From Actinokineospora enzanensis DSM 44649 (GTDB lineage Bacteria; Actinomycetota; Actinomycetes; Mycobacteriales; Pseudonocardiaceae), in assembly GCF_000374445.1 (NCBI RefSeq), contig NZ_KB894409.1:170674-234673 (forward strand): a DNA stretch of 64,000 nt, read 5' to 3'. Shown here piece after piece: positions 28,705 to 40,521 of this stretch. Both the position numbers and the translations under genes were made by a program. Position 1 is the first letter of the stretch; each line of letters opens with the position of its first letter. The notes beneath the pieces are model-generated. The model had not been told where the DNA came from, made no database searches, and saw nothing but the letters and a program-made list of their open reading frames with translations.

Positions 28705-29364
28705 TTAGTCGAACGTTCGGTGGCGGATGTTCGGGAAGCGGCGGGCCGACTCGTTGGTCTGGGCCATCCGGCGTAGCGCGAGGATGGCCGTGTCGCCCAG
28801 GGTCGTGCCCACGACCACGCTTTCCAGCATGAAGTCCAAGTCCTGGGCGGTGGCGACGTAGTCCAGGTCCACCACCCCGATCTCCCCGATGATCGGCGCG
28901 TACCGATAGATGAACTCCACGAACCGCGCGTGCCCCAGGTCCTCGGCGGTCACCACCACGCTGGCCAGGGCGGCGATCGCCGGATTGTTCAATGGCAGGT
29001 GCCAGCCCAGTTCGTTGCGCAGGTAGTCGACGATCTCCGCTTCCTTCGCCGTCTGCCGCTCAGCGTCCGCGTGTGGCTGCACCGTGGAGAACACCGCGCG
29101 TTGGACCGTGCCGAGGAGCTTGTCGATGTCGCTCTGCACGTCGTCGGCGTCGACCTGGTCCAGGATCTCCCGGACGGTGGCCAGCGGCATGCCGCCGACC
29201 TCGACCATCGCGCGGACGAGGCGGAGCCGGTGGATGTGGGTGTCGTCGTATCTGGCCTGGTTGGGGCTGGTGCGCTCGCCGGGGGGCAGCACGCCTTCGC
29301 GTAGGTAGTACTTGATCGTCGGTACCGGCACGCCGGTGCGCCTGCTGAGCTCCGCGATCCGCAA
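28705..29364 (-). CDS. MerR-family transcriptional regulator
   Basis: A 219-residue regulator. The MerR winged-helix domain is at the N-terminus (RIAELSRRTGVPVPTIKYYLREG, then ARYDDTHIHRLRLVRAMVEVGGM), and the helical C-terminal part (about 80-219) is a possible sensor. It starts at a TTG codon (29364) with CGGAGCGAG upstream. It is divergent from the membrane-protein operon at 29455, with a perfect inverted repeat between them (29411-29440), so it very likely controls that operon and itself. Inducer unknown. Confidence 0.88.
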   Translation of the reverse strand: MRIAELSRRTGVPVPTIKYYLREGVLPPGERTSPNQARYDDTHIHRLRLVRAMVEVGGMPLATVREILDQVDADDVQSDIDKLLGTVQRAVFSTVQPHADAERQTAKEAEIVDYLRNELGWHLPLNNPAIAALASVVVTAEDLGHARFVEFIYRYAPIIGEIGVVDLDYVATAQDLDFMLESVVVGTTLGDTAILALRRMAQTNESARRFPNIRHRTFD

Positions 29365-29398
29365 CCACTCGCTCCGATCTTCTGGACAACCCCCGGGT

Positions 29399-29440
29399 GG
29401 ATAGTGTATCTATGGATAGTAGGTAGTGCCACTATCCATA
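29399..29440. promoter_or_regulatory. Likely MerR operator: 10-bp inverted repeat plus an extra half-site
   Basis: TATGGATAGT (29411-29420) and its exact reverse complement ACTATCCATA (29431-29440) are separated by 10 bases. A third GGATAGT lies at 29399-29405, 15 bases before the copy in the left arm. It sits between the divergent merR gene and the membrane-protein operon. Confidence 0.75.
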
Positions 29441-29454
29441 ATGCAGGGGGAGAC

Positions 29455-30348
29455 ATGTTGACCCGGGTTCGCACCTGGCACCGGCCGTTGGTCCTGTTCA
29501 CCGTCCTGATGGGGGCCCTGACGGTGGTCTCCCTCGTGGGCATGGTCGTCGACGACCGGCAGCTGGAGGGCGTGTCCGTCTGGCTCAAGCCGCTCAAGTT
29601 CGACTTATCGTTCATCCTGTTCGCGCTCACCTGGGCCTGGTTACTCTCGCTGCCCGAGCACACCACCAGGTTCCTCAACCGCACCGCCACCGTGCTCGTC
29701 GGCGGCGGGCTGGTCGAGATGGTGATCATCACCGTGCAGGCGGCGCGCGGCCGGATGAGCCACTTCAACAACACCACCACCCTGGACGGGACGCTGTTCC
29801 AGATCATGGGCGCGACGGTGGTGGTCATCTGGGTCGCCACCCTGCTGCTCACCATCAAGCTCGCCGCCCAGCGCCTGGCGCCCCGCCCGGAGCTGCTGGC
29901 GATCCGGCTGGGCATGGTGATCTCGTTGGTCGGCATGCTCATCGGCTTCCTGATGACGATCAACACCAGCAGCGGCGTCGAGGGCATCGTCGGCGCGCAC
30001 GCGGTCGGCGTCCCGGACGGCGGCCCCGGCATGCCGCTGACCAACTGGAGCACCACCGGCGGCGACCTGCGCATCCCGCACTTCCTCGGCCTGCACGCGG
30101 TGCAGCTGCTGCCCATCGTGGGGCTGCTGCTCCGGCGACGCACCGACGAGCGGTCCGCGGTCCGGCTCGTGTGGACGCTCGGGCTCGGCTACGCGGGCCT
30201 GTTCGCCCTGCTCACCTGGCAGGCGATCCGCGGCCAGTCGCTGATCCACCCGGACTGGGCCACCGGCACCGCGTTCGGCGTGCTGGTCGTGGGCGTCGCG
30301 CTCGGCGCGCTGTCGTCCCGGCGCGGCAGCGAGGTCGCGGTCGCGTGA
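29455..30348 (+). CDS. Multi-pass membrane protein of unknown function, MerR-controlled
   Basis: A 297-residue protein with about seven to eight hydrophobic segments. Conserved-looking polar residues lie inside or between helices (VWLKPLKFDLSF near 45-56; HFNNTTTLDGTLFQ near 105; PHFLGLHAVQ near 213). ATG 29455 has GGGGGAGA upstream. It overlaps the next gene by four bases, so the two act together. I do not recognise a named family; the His/Asn/Lys pattern inside helices suggests a catalytic or ligand-binding membrane protein more than a simple transporter. Confidence 0.78.
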   Translation: MLTRVRTWHRPLVLFTVLMGALTVVSLVGMVVDDRQLEGVSVWLKPLKFDLSFILFALTWAWLLSLPEHTTRFLNRTATVLVGGGLVEMVIITVQAARGRMSHFNNTTTLDGTLFQIMGATVVVIWVATLLLTIKLAAQRLAPRPELLAIRLGMVISLVGMLIGFLMTINTSSGVEGIVGAHAVGVPDGGPGMPLTNWSTTGGDLRIPHFLGLHAVQLLPIVGLLLRRRTDERSAVRLVWTLGLGYAGLFALLTWQAIRGQSLIHPDWATGTAFGVLVVGVALGALSSRRGSEVAVA

Positions 30349-30791
30349 GCACGGTCTTCAACCTGGCGTTCCTCGCCGTCGTCCCGTTCTGGGCGCTGAT
30401 GATCTTCGCGCCGACCTGGTCCTGGACCACCCGGATCGTCACCTCGCCGCTGATCCTGATCCCCGGCCTGGTGGTCTGGGCGGTCGCCGCCATCCCGGTG
30501 TTCGGTGACATGTGGACCGGGGTCACCATGCCCAGCCTGGCGTTCTGGTCGGACTTCCTGCGCGACGACCACGCGGTGGCCGCGATCTGGGCGCAGGTGC
30601 TGGCCTGGGACCTGTTCATCGGCCGCTGGATCTTCCTGGACAGCCGCGCCCGCGGCATCCACCCGCTGATCATGGCGCCGCTGTTGGTGTTCACCATCCT
30701 GCTGTCCCCCATCGGGCTACCGCTCTACCTGGTGGTGCGCCTGGGATTCCGGGCACGCACCGAGCGGGCACGCGTAGGCTCCGCCGTGTGA
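30345..30791 (+). CDS. ABA4-like (DUF4281) membrane protein
   Basis: A 148-residue, four-helix membrane protein. The block [23 protein letters not shown] is typical of the DUF4281/ABA4-like family; plant ABA4 is needed for neoxanthin formation. The bacterial role is unknown. The GTG start overlaps the previous stop (GTGA), and its own end overlaps the purine nucleoside phosphorylase start, but that gene also has its own leaderless promoter. Confidence 0.82.
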   Translation: MSTVFNLAFLAVVPFWALMIFAPTWSWTTRIVTSPLILIPGLVVWAVAAIPVFGDMWTGVTMPSLAFWSDFLRDDHAVAAIWAQVLAWDLFIGRWIFLDSRARGIHPLIMAPLLVFTILLSPIGLPLYLVVRLGFRARTERARVGSAV

Positions 30792-31600
30792 CCGCCATCG
30801 ACATCGACACCGACCCCCGCCGCGCCGCCGACGAGGCCGCCAAGGCGCTCGCCGAGCGGACCGGGGTGGACCGCCACGACATCGCGCTGATCCTCGGCTC
30901 CGGCTGGCGGCCCGCGGTGGACAGACTCGGCGACGCGGCGGCCGAGGTGCCGATGGCCGACCTGCCCGGCTTCCTGGTGCCCACCGTGCAGGGCCACGGC
31001 GGCACGATCCGCTCGATCCAGGTCGGTGACAAGCGGGTGCTGGCGATGCTCGGCCGCACGCACCTCTACGAGGGGCACGGCGTCGCGCGCGCCGTGCACG
31101 GGGTGCGTACGGCTGCGTCGGCGGGGGTGTCGTCGGTGGTCCTGACCAACGCGGCGGGCTGCCTGATGGAGGGGGTGCGGGTCGGCCAGCCGGTGCTGAT
31201 CAGCGACCATCTCAACCTGACCGCGCGGTCCCCGCTGGTCGGCGCCGAGTTCGTCGACCTGACCGACCTGTACTCGCCGCGCCTGCGGGCGATCGCGCGG
31301 GAGATCGACCCGTCGCTGATCGAGGGCGTCTACGCGGGCCTGCCCGGCCCGCACTTCGAGACCCCGGCCGAGATCAACATGCTCCGGGTCATGGGCGCGG
31401 GCCTGGTCGGTATGTCCACGGTGCTGGAGGCGATCGCGGCCCGCGCGGCCGGGGTCGAGGTGTTCGGCCTGTCCCTGGTGACGAACCTGGCCGCGGGCAT
31501 CACCGGCGAGCCGCTCAACCACCTGGAGGTGCTGGAGTCGGGCCGGGTCGCCGCCGAGGGCATGGGCGGGCTGCTGCGCGAACTGGTCGTGCGCTCGTGA
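30788..31600 (+). CDS. punA: Purine-nucleoside phosphorylase (trimeric type)
   Basis: A 270-residue PNP of the trimeric family. Visible motifs: LILGSGW (phosphate loop), [30 protein letters not shown], and [11 protein letters not shown]. It splits purine (deoxy)ribonucleosides with phosphate into free base and (deoxy)ribose 1-phosphate. TAGGCT (30775-30780) lies exactly 7 bases before GTG 30788, giving an internal leaderless promoter inside the end of the previous gene. It is followed with a four-base overlap by pmmB, the same order as deoD-pmmB in M. tuberculosis. Confidence 0.93.
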   Translation: MTAIDIDTDPRRAADEAAKALAERTGVDRHDIALILGSGWRPAVDRLGDAAAEVPMADLPGFLVPTVQGHGGTIRSIQVGDKRVLAMLGRTHLYEGHGVARAVHGVRTAASAGVSSVVLTNAAGCLMEGVRVGQPVLISDHLNLTARSPLVGAEFVDLTDLYSPRLRAIAREIDPSLIEGVYAGLPGPHFETPAEINMLRVMGAGLVGMSTVLEAIAARAAGVEVFGLSLVTNLAAGITGEPLNHLEVLESGRVAAEGMGGLLRELVVRS

Positions 31601-33237
31601 CCAGGCTGACCCCGGACCTGCGCGACCGCGCGTTCCGCTGGATCGCCGACGACCCAGACCCGGACACCCGCGCCGAGCTGCAACAGCTCGTCGCCGAAGC
31701 GATGGGCGGGGTGGCCGGGCGGGTCGAGGAGCTGGAAGACCGGATGTCCGGCCCGCTGACCTTCGGCACGGCCGGGCTGCGCGGGCCGGTACGCGCGGGT
31801 CCGAACGGGATGAACCGCGCGGTCGTCATCCGCACCACGGCCGGGCTCGCGGCATACCTGGTGTCGCAGGGGCACTCGGGCGGCATCGTGGTCGTCGGCC
31901 GGGACGCTCGGCACGGCTCGGAGGCGTTCTGGTCGGACACGGTCGCGGTGCTGACGTCGGCCGGGTTCGACGTGCACGCGCTGGCGCACCCGATGCCGAC
32001 ACCGATCGTGGCGTACGCGACGCGGAAACTGGGGGCGGTCGCGGGGGTGCAGATCACCGCGTCGCACAATCCGCCGCAGGACAACGGGTACAAGGTCTAT
32101 GTGGACGCGGGCGCGCAGATCATCCCGCCCGCGGACAAGGCCATCGAGGCCGCGATCGCCGCGTGCCCGGCCGCCGTGTCGATCCCGCTGGCACCGGACC
32201 GCAAGACGATCGACGACGACGTCTTCGGGTCCTACCTGGACCACGTGGCCACGCTGCCCCGCGGCACCGCCCGCGCCCTGCGGGTCGCGGCCACCGGCCT
32301 GCACGGGGTCGGCGCCGGGCCGCTCGGGCTGGCGCTGCACAAGGCGGGCTTCGACGACATCCGGCTGGTCACCGAGCAGTCGCTGCCCGACCCGGACTTC
32401 CCGACGGTCAGCTTCCCGAACCCGGAGGAGCCGGGCGCCACGGACCTCTTGCTGGCCTTGGCGACCGAGACCGCCGCGGACATCGCCATCGCCCTGGACC
32501 CGGACGCCGACCGCTGCTCGGTGGGCGTCCGCGACGGTTCCGCCTGGCGCATGCTGACCGGCGACGAGGTCGGTGCGCTGCTTGGCGAGTACCTTCTGTC
32601 CACTTCGGACGCGGTGAACCCGTTGGTGGCCAATACCATCGTGTCGTCGTCGCTGTTGCAAACCATCGCTGTGTCGCACGGCGCGCGGTACGCCTCGACG
32701 TTGACCGGCTTCAAGTGGCTGGTGCGCGCAGGCGAGGGTTTGGTGTACGCGTACGAGGAGGCACTGGGCCACTGCGTGGACCCGGATGTCGTACGCGACA
32801 AGGACGGCATCTCGGCGGCGGTAGTCCTCTGCGACCTGGCCGCGACATTGCGCGCGGCAGGCCACACGTTGATGGACGCCCTCAACGACCTGGCTTTGCG
32901 CCACGGCCTGCACGCGACCCGCCAGGTTTCCTTGCGCGTCACGGATCTGAGCCGCATCGGCGCCATCATGGCCGCGCTGCGCACCAATGCCCCGGCCGAG
33001 CTCGCGGGTATCCCGGTTTCGGCGGAGGACCTGCTGCCGGACGCGAACGTGCTGCGGTACACGGGTTCCGGCGTGCGGGTGCTGATCCGGCCGTCGGGGA
33101 CCGAGCCCAAGGTGAAGGCCTACCTGGAGGTCGTGATCCCGGTGGCGGACGCGGCGGCCCTCCCGGCCGCCCGCACGGAGGCCAACGACCGCCTGACCAC
33201 CCTGGCAGGCGAGATCGCGACCCTCCTGGAATCCTGA
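31597..33237 (+). CDS. pmmB: Phosphohexomutase (phosphomannomutase/phosphoglucomutase; could act on pentoses)
   Basis: A 546-residue alpha-D-phosphohexomutase with four domains. The catalytic phosphoserine is Ser156 in [14 protein letters not shown]; metal binding is at [10 protein letters not shown]; the sugar-binding loop and the C-terminal phosphate site ([10 protein letters not shown]) are intact. Position directly after a nucleoside phosphorylase suggests it may convert (deoxy)ribose 1-phosphate to the 5-phosphate, which would feed deoC; this is inference. The GTG start overlaps the PNP stop. Confidence 0.92.
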   Translation: MTRLTPDLRDRAFRWIADDPDPDTRAELQQLVAEAMGGVAGRVEELEDRMSGPLTFGTAGLRGPVRAGPNGMNRAVVIRTTAGLAAYLVSQGHSGGIVVVGRDARHGSEAFWSDTVAVLTSAGFDVHALAHPMPTPIVAYATRKLGAVAGVQITASHNPPQDNGYKVYVDAGAQIIPPADKAIEAAIAACPAAVSIPLAPDRKTIDDDVFGSYLDHVATLPRGTARALRVAATGLHGVGAGPLGLALHKAGFDDIRLVTEQSLPDPDFPTVSFPNPEEPGATDLLLALATETAADIAIALDPDADRCSVGVRDGSAWRMLTGDEVGALLGEYLLSTSDAVNPLVANTIVSSSLLQTIAVSHGARYASTLTGFKWLVRAGEGLVYAYEEALGHCVDPDVVRDKDGISAAVVLCDLAATLRAAGHTLMDALNDLALRHGLHATRQVSLRVTDLSRIGAIMAALRTNAPAELAGIPVSAEDLLPDANVLRYTGSGVRVLIRPSGTEPKVKAYLEVVIPVADAAALPAARTEANDRLTTLAGEIATLLES

Positions 33238-33689
33238 TGCCGCGGCTGTTGATCGTGCAGCACACGCCGTCGCCGAATCTGCGGGTGATGTACGAGGCGG
33301 TGCTGGCGGGGGCGTCCGATCCGGCGATCGAGGGTGTGCAGGTCGTTTCCCGGCCTGCCCTGGGCGCCACCGCGATGGACGTGCTCGAAGCGGACGGATA
33401 TGTGCTTGGCACGCCCGCGAACCTGGGCTATATGAGCGGTGCCATGAAACTGTTCTTCGACCAGGTCTACTACCCGGTCCTCGACGCCACCCGAGGCCGT
33501 CCGTTCGGTTTGTACGTCCACGGCAACAACGACACAACCGGTGCCGTCCGGGCAATCGAGGGCATCACGAAAGGAATGGGCTGGACCCGGGCCGCCGAGC
33601 ACGTGCTGGTCGCGGGGGAACCGACCACGGCGGATATCGGGGCCTGCCGGGAATTGGGCGGCACGCTCGCCGCGACGCTGATGGATTAG
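33237..33689 (+). CDS. Flavodoxin-like / NAD(P)H-dependent FMN reductase family protein
   Basis: A 150-residue single-domain flavodoxin fold: LLIVQHTPSPNLRVMYEAV (phosphate loop region), GYVLGTPANLGYMSGAMKLFFD (FMN-site loop of the WrbA/NADPH-dependent reductase group) and LYVHGNNDTTG. The start overlaps the pmmB stop by one base (TGATG). The last four bases overlap the convergent AraC gene stop. Reduction partner unknown. Confidence 0.85.
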   Translation: MPRLLIVQHTPSPNLRVMYEAVLAGASDPAIEGVQVVSRPALGATAMDVLEADGYVLGTPANLGYMSGAMKLFFDQVYYPVLDATRGRPFGLYVHGNNDTTGAVRAIEGITKGMGWTRAAEHVLVAGEPTTADIGACRELGGTLAATLMD

Positions 33690-34660
33690 GCGCGCAGCGT
33701 CTGGCTGGGACTGCGCCCGTAGGCCTCGCGGTATTTGGTGGAGAACCGGCCCGGTTTGGCGAAACCCCACCGGGCCGCGATGGCCGCCACGGTGGCGCCG
33801 TTCGTCGGGTCGGCCTCCTGGAGATCGCGGTGCGCGCGTTCGAGTCTGACCCGGTGCAGGTACGCGATCGGACTCACGGCCCGATGTCTCGCGAACGCGT
33901 ACTGCAGTGCGCGCGCCCCGACCCCGGCGGCGGAGGCGATGTCCGCGAGGGTGATGACCTGGTCGGCGTGCGTGTCGATGTACGCGACGGCCCGCCGCAC
34001 CACCGCGGGCGGCACCTTCCCGGTCCCCGGCGTGTGCGCGACAGTCATGGTCGAGTTCGGGAAGACGCTGATCAGCCCGCCCGCGAGGGTCCGCATCATC
34101 TCGGCGGCGACCAACGGTTGTCCGACGGACGTGTCCGGCGCCAGGATCTCCCGGTTCGCCCACCCGAACAGCCCCCGCCAGTAACGATCCATCGCGGGCG
34201 ACACCGGCGCCAACGACTCGAACCGCACCGACTTCGCCGCCACCCCGGTCATGTCCGCCGCCAACGCCGCAACCGACGCGGTGGGCAACCGCAACAGCGC
34301 GAGATCCGCGCCCACGGTTTCGCCGTGGAACGGAACGCCCGGTCGGATCAGACAGACCCCACCCTGCCCGATCCACACGTCCTCGTCGCCGATCCGGTAG
34401 CGCGCCCGCCCGTCCACCGCCCGCACGCAGATGAAGTGGTCCAACGGATCGGCCTTGGTCACGAAGTCGATCGACGTCCGCACCCGGTCCGCCGCCATCT
34501 CCCCGGCCGACGCGGTCGCCACCCGGAACTCGGCATCCCGCCGCCCGCGCCGCATGCTGCTGCGGTGCTGCAGGAACATCCGCTGCACCGCCGCAGCCGC
34601 CTCGTCCTCAACGTGCGTCGCGAACTCCAGACGCGTGATCGGGGGCGCGTCGACTGACAT
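33686..34660 (-). CDS. AraC-family transcriptional regulator
   Basis: A 324-residue regulator with a cupin-like N-terminal sensing domain (about 60-190; RYRIGDEDVWIGQGGVCLIRPGVP) and two C-terminal helix-turn-helix motifs (about 222-320; VITLADIASAAGVGARALQYAF and the AraC signature ending GFAKPGRFSTKYREAYGRSP). ATG 34660 has GGAGGG upstream. It resembles AraC_binding_2/AraC regulators of aromatic degradation. No clear target gene is adjacent; it converges on the flavodoxin-like gene. Confidence 0.88.
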   Translation of the reverse strand: MSVDAPPITRLEFATHVEDEAAAAVQRMFLQHRSSMRRGRRDAEFRVATASAGEMAADRVRTSIDFVTKADPLDHFICVRAVDGRARYRIGDEDVWIGQGGVCLIRPGVPFHGETVGADLALLRLPTASVAALAADMTGVAAKSVRFESLAPVSPAMDRYWRGLFGWANREILAPDTSVGQPLVAAEMMRTLAGGLISVFPNSTMTVAHTPGTGKVPPAVVRRAVAYIDTHADQVITLADIASAAGVGARALQYAFARHRAVSPIAYLHRVRLERAHRDLQEADPTNGATVAAIAARWGFAKPGRFSTKYREAYGRSPSQTLRA

Positions 34661-35062
34661 GGCTGTTGGTCCCTCCGCTGTCGAGGTCCGATCGAGCCCA
34701 GGCCACCCCCGCCTGACCATCATCGCTTTCCGTACCCGGCACGCTACCCCGCTCACCCATCCCCGCGCGAACGCGGAACCCTCTCGCCCTCCGATGTTCA
34801 CCCGACCAAGCCCCCCGCCCACCCAATGTGACCAGCCCGAACGACCTTTTGCGACGCAATACGGAATCACCGCCCATAGGCAATTTGCCGAACGCCATAT
34901 CGCCGCCACTCCGCCGTTTTGTCCGAACTGTGTCCACCGGCAGGGGAGCTTGCGCACGCCCTCGTCCGAGGTTTTCGCACCCCGTCGCGGGCCCTGCGAG
35001 CGACAGATCGCCACCGCCGAAAGGCCCGATCACGGGCAACCCGGGTGGCTACGATCGGGCGG
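34661..35062. other. Intergenic region without recognised genes
   Basis: About 400 bases with lower GC content than the neighbours in its second half. The short open frames have no ribosome sites and irregular codon use. I see no hairpin, repeat or RNA gene. Confidence 0.5.
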
Positions 35063-35600
35063 GTGATCGAAAATCTGCTCGGATCGGCACAAGGCCTGGT
35101 GCCGCCGGACAACGGCTACTGCGTCATCGCAAACCGGGCCGCCATCGAACCTCAACTGTTCCACTTCGCCTGCCACGAGACAGTGGTGTCGACCCGAACC
35201 GGCTGCGCGGCACTCAATGACCACCCATGAAGGCAGCCGGTACTTGCTGATCCAACTCGAATCATGGCCCGCTGAACCGAATACCGATACCCCATCCGAC
35301 GCGGTGGCCGAAGAAGCCGTCCTGTTTTTCGGGCACCCCGAAATCTTCATCCAGCCGCCCGAGTGGTTCACCGAGCCACCCCGGCCCCTGGACCTCGCCA
35401 GCACGGCAATTACCGAGTCCGCGCTCCCGCTGGGGCGGAGCCGACAATTCCGCACTCCTGCGGCTCACCCCTGCCGACGCCGTGCACCGCGTCAGAGCCT
35501 CATGGTTCAGGTTTGGCCGACAACGGAGATTCCGCGCGAAAAGGCCGCACGGACGTTCATGGCCACGCACCGCGCCGTCCAGGAGCGGGCGTCAAGCTCC
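35063..35600 (+). pseudogene. Likely frameshifted, decayed gene of unknown family
   Basis: Protein-like sequence runs through two or three frames in turn: 35063-35230 (IENLLGSAQGLVPPDNGYCV, ending ALNDHP), then 35217 onward (EGSRYLLIQLESWPAEPNTD to EWFTEPPRPLDLA near 35400), and perhaps a third frame near 35430-35510 (ADNSALLRLTPADAVHRVR). Each part looks coding but none is a whole protein, so one ancestral gene with frameshifts is the simplest reading. Two overlapping small genes are an alternative. No family recognised. Confidence 0.45.
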
Positions 35601-35811
35601 ACAGTGGTGGGTGGTTCAGACCACAGACTCTCCACAGTGAACCGGTCAAGACACCCGTCGCCGCCCCGCGGAAACAGCCGGTAACCAGGTGCGGTCACTG
35701 TCCGAATCGGACGTGACACACAGCGAGTTAACTGGCAAAACCCGAAACGGGCGTCCCGTTTCCGACGATGCGGCCCTCGACGGCATCTCGCCGAAGAGGA
35801 GGTTGAACCCC

Positions 35812-37335
35812 ATGACCGCTCGTTCCCGGGTGCTCGGTGTCCTGGCCGTGACGGCCGCGACAGTCACCCTGGCCGCCATCCCGGCGGCCGCGGCGAACCC
35901 GATCACGTTCGCGCCGAAGGTGGACTACTCCACCGGCAACCACCCGGAATCGGTCATCGACGCCGACCTCAACGGTGACGGCAAGACCGACGTGGTCACC
36001 GCCGACCGTTACGAATGGCAGCTGACGGTGCTGCTCGGCACCGGCAACGGTGTCCTCGGTCCCCGCCACACCGTCTACCCGGGCGACGAGCCCACCGGTA
36101 TCGCCGCGGCGGACTTCAACCGCGACGGCAAGACCGATGTCGCGGTCACCACCGCGGGCGCGGTCTCCATCCTGCTCGGCAACGGCGACGGCACGTTCGC
36201 GCCGCGCGTCGGGTACCCGGTCAGCGCGGGCGCGGAAGGCATCGCCACCGGCGACCTCAACGGCGACAGCAAGGCCGATGTCGTCATCTCCCGCCCCACC
36301 GGCATCACCGTCCTGCTCGGCAAGGGCGACGGCACGCTCGGCGACCCGACCGACATCGCGTCCGGCGGCTACTCGCGCGGCGTGGTGCTGGCCGACCTGG
36401 ACGGCGACCGCAAGACCGACATCGCCATCGGCGGGTTCTTCACCAACACCGTCTCGGTCTTCAAGGGCAACGGCGACGGCACCTTCGCCGCGCCGACCGC
36501 GTTCCCGACCGGCATCAACCCGATCGACATCGCGGCCGGTGACTTCAACCACGACGGCAAGACCGACCTGACCACCGCGGACTACGCCGCGGGCACCGTC
36601 TCGGTCCTGCTCGGCAACGGCGACGGCACCTTCGCCGCGCCCACCGCCAAGCTCGTCGGCCCGGCCCCGTTCGGCGTCGCGGTCGCGGACCTCGACCTGG
36701 ACGGCGACCCCGACCTGGCCGTCTCGCTCTCCGGCGCGGACAGCGTCGCGGTGCTCAACAACGGCGACGGCACCTTCACCCAGACCACGACCGTCGGCAC
36801 CGGCACTACGCCGACCGAGGTGCACGCGGCCGATGTGGACAATGACAACCGCCCGGACCTGATCACCACCAACCGGTTCGCGGCAGGCATCTCGGTACTG
36901 CTCAACCGGACCACGCTGCCGGTCCCGGCCACCAGCGACCTGGCGGTGTCGATGCAGGCCTCGCCGAAGTTCGGGATCATGGTGCCCGCCCTGCAGTACA
37001 CGCTGACCGCGCGCAACACCGGCCCGGACGCGCTGACCTCCGGCACCGTCACCGCCACGTTCCCCAGCGGCCTCAAGCCGGTCCCCGGTCCTGGCTGCAC
37101 GCTGTCGGGCAACAACGTGGTCTGCGAGACCGGCCCGCTCGCGGTCGGCCAGTCGGTGACCAGGTCCATCTCCGCGCCGCTGAAGCTGACCACCATCGGC
37201 ACCTGGAAGGTCACCGCGAAGCGCACCGCCAGCGCGCCGTCGGACCCGAACGCGGCCAACGACGTCGCGGTCCCGTCCAGCTGCACCACCATCGGCTACA
37301 TCGCGGCGATCTGCTACACGGGTTCGCTGTACTGA
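35812..37335 (+). CDS. Secreted FG-GAP/VCBS-repeat protein with C-terminal DUF11-like domain
   Basis: A 507-residue secreted protein with a signal peptide (TARSRVLGVLAVTAATVTLAAIPAAAA). Seven repeats of about 45-55 residues follow, each with a calcium-loop motif such as DLNGDGKTD, DFNRDGKTD, DLDGDRKTD or DFNHDGKTD and a VLLGNGDGTF-type strand, together forming a likely seven-bladed beta-propeller. The last about 130 residues are an Ig-like DUF11 domain (LAVSMQASPKFGIMV to NDVAVPSS). Such proteins bind ligands or surfaces. ATG 35812 has GAGGAGG upstream. Confidence 0.87.
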   Translation: MTARSRVLGVLAVTAATVTLAAIPAAAANPITFAPKVDYSTGNHPESVIDADLNGDGKTDVVTADRYEWQLTVLLGTGNGVLGPRHTVYPGDEPTGIAAADFNRDGKTDVAVTTAGAVSILLGNGDGTFAPRVGYPVSAGAEGIATGDLNGDSKADVVISRPTGITVLLGKGDGTLGDPTDIASGGYSRGVVLADLDGDRKTDIAIGGFFTNTVSVFKGNGDGTFAAPTAFPTGINPIDIAAGDFNHDGKTDLTTADYAAGTVSVLLGNGDGTFAAPTAKLVGPAPFGVAVADLDLDGDPDLAVSLSGADSVAVLNNGDGTFTQTTTVGTGTTPTEVHAADVDNDNRPDLITTNRFAAGISVLLNRTTLPVPATSDLAVSMQASPKFGIMVPALQYTLTARNTGPDALTSGTVTATFPSGLKPVPGPGCTLSGNNVVCETGPLAVGQSVTRSISAPLKLTTIGTWKVTAKRTASAPSDPNAANDVAVPSSCTTIGYIAAICYTGSLY

Positions 37336-37447
37336 CCGAAGACGTCCGCGGGTCGACCGTCCCCCTCCTACGGGCGGCCCGCGGACCGGCCGGTGTTCCG
37401 CCGCGTTGATGCCCCCATCGCGGCGGAACCCGCCGGACGTTCCCCAG

Positions 37448-37482
37448 CGGGGGCGAGACCAAACCGTCTCGCCCCCGTTTTT
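37448..37482 (+). terminator. Rho-independent terminator
   Basis: A perfect 12-bp stem (37448-37459 with 37466-37477), 6-base loop and five T bases. It ends the FG-GAP gene transcript. The remaining gap up to 37669 holds a TACGGT -10 candidate near 37545 for the next gene. Confidence 0.92.
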
Positions 37483-37669
37483 CGTTCCGCACGAAGAGTT
37501 CCCGCGTCACCCGGGCGAGGCATAGGAGGCCACTCCGGACCCGGCTACGGTGGCTGGCGTGGGCGTGCAGGCGCGGAGTGAAAGGAACTCCACGTCCCGG
37601 AAGCGCCCACCGCCACGACCATTCGGCCCGATCCGTGTTCGTCCCGGTCGGGCCTGGAGGTGGGAAAAG

Positions 37670-38053
37670 ATGAAACCGCGAACAGCCCTCGCCACGGCAG
37701 GTGCCCTCGCCGTCGTCGGAGCGCTCGTCGCGCCGGTACCGGCCAGTGCCGACGGCGTGTGCGACGACAACCATTTCTGCCTGTACGAGGACGACGACTA
37801 CCACGGCCAACGCGCCCAGTTCGACATCGGGACCGGGCCGGTCGACCTCACCAAGGTCCGCTGGGCGGGCGGCAACAGCTACGTCACCGACGGCGCCAGC
37901 TCGATGAAGAACCTGACCGGCCACACCGTGCACCTCTACGACGCGGCCGACTGCAGCGGCGGTTCCGGCTACGACGCGAAACCGCATTCCGTCGACACCG
38001 ACCTCACCAACAACTGGTTCGACAACACGGCCAGCTGCCTGCAGTTCTCCTAA
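37670..38053 (+). CDS. Secreted peptidase-inhibitor I36-type (beta/gamma-crystallin-like) protein
   Basis: A 127-residue secreted protein: signal peptide (MKPRTALATAGALAVVGALVAPVPASA), then a mature domain starting DGVCDDNHFCLYEDDDYHGQ. The pattern C-x5-C-LYED-x2-Y-x-G matches the I36 (SMI, Streptomyces metalloproteinase inhibitor) and beta/gamma-crystallin-like family; four cysteines suggest two disulfides. It may inhibit a secreted protease or bind Ca2+. ATG 37670 has GGAGG 9 bases upstream. Confidence 0.82.
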   Translation: MKPRTALATAGALAVVGALVAPVPASADGVCDDNHFCLYEDDDYHGQRAQFDIGTGPVDLTKVRWAGGNSYVTDGASSMKNLTGHTVHLYDAADCSGGSGYDAKPHSVDTDLTNNWFDNTASCLQFS

Positions 38054-38095
38054 CGAGCACAGTTCTCATAGCGAACGACTCGTAGCGAAAGACAA

Positions 38096-38121
38096 GGGGC
38101 GGGGTCCGACGACCCCGCCCC
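38096..38121. terminator. Hairpin between the I36 gene and the convergent reductase gene
   Basis: A perfect 11-bp GC stem (38096-38106 with 38111-38121) with a CGAC loop, 8 bases before the stop of the minus-strand reductase gene. It probably serves both directions. Confidence 0.8.
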
Positions 38122-38128
38122 TCCCCGG

Positions 38129-39124
<996 letters not shown>

Positions 39125-39141
39125 GTTCGGGGAATTCCCTC

Positions 39142-40118
<977 letters not shown>

Positions 40119-40122
<4 letters not shown>

Positions 40123-40514
40123 GCCGATGCCTCCTGGATGGTGCTGAGCGTCTCCGCCCGGATGATCTGCTCGTAGTTCTCGATCTTGTAGTCCAGCGCG
40201 TCGAGGCACGAGGTGAGCTCCGCGATGCGCACCTTCACATCCTCACGGTGCCGTTCCAGGATCCGCTTGCGCGCCCCGGCCGAGACCGGGCCCTGGTCGC
40301 GCAGCCTGGCGTACTCGCGCATCAGCTTGATGGGCATGCCGGTGGTGCGCAGCCGGGTGAGGAAGGCCAGCCAGGCCAGGTCGTCGTCGGTGTAGACGCG
40401 CCTGCCGCCGGAGTCCCGGGCGGGCGGGTCGATCAGTTCGATGCGCTCGTAGTACCTGAGGGTGTCGATCGACAGCCCACTGCGGTGGGCCGCCTCGGCG
40501 ATCGCGTAGGTCAC
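40119..40514 (-). CDS. MerR-family regulator, leader of the reductase operon
   Basis: A 131-residue MerR regulator: helix-turn-helix [22 protein letters not shown], wing ([13 protein letters not shown]), and a long dimerisation helix (about 78-118). No cysteine cluster for metal or [2Fe-2S] is visible, so it is not SoxR- or ZntR-like; organic inducers as for the NmlR/AdhR group (which respond to aldehydes) would suit the reductases downstream. GTG 40514 is 7 bases after the TACCGT -10, so the mRNA should be leaderless. Confidence 0.9.
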
Positions 40515-40521
40515 GTGCTTG

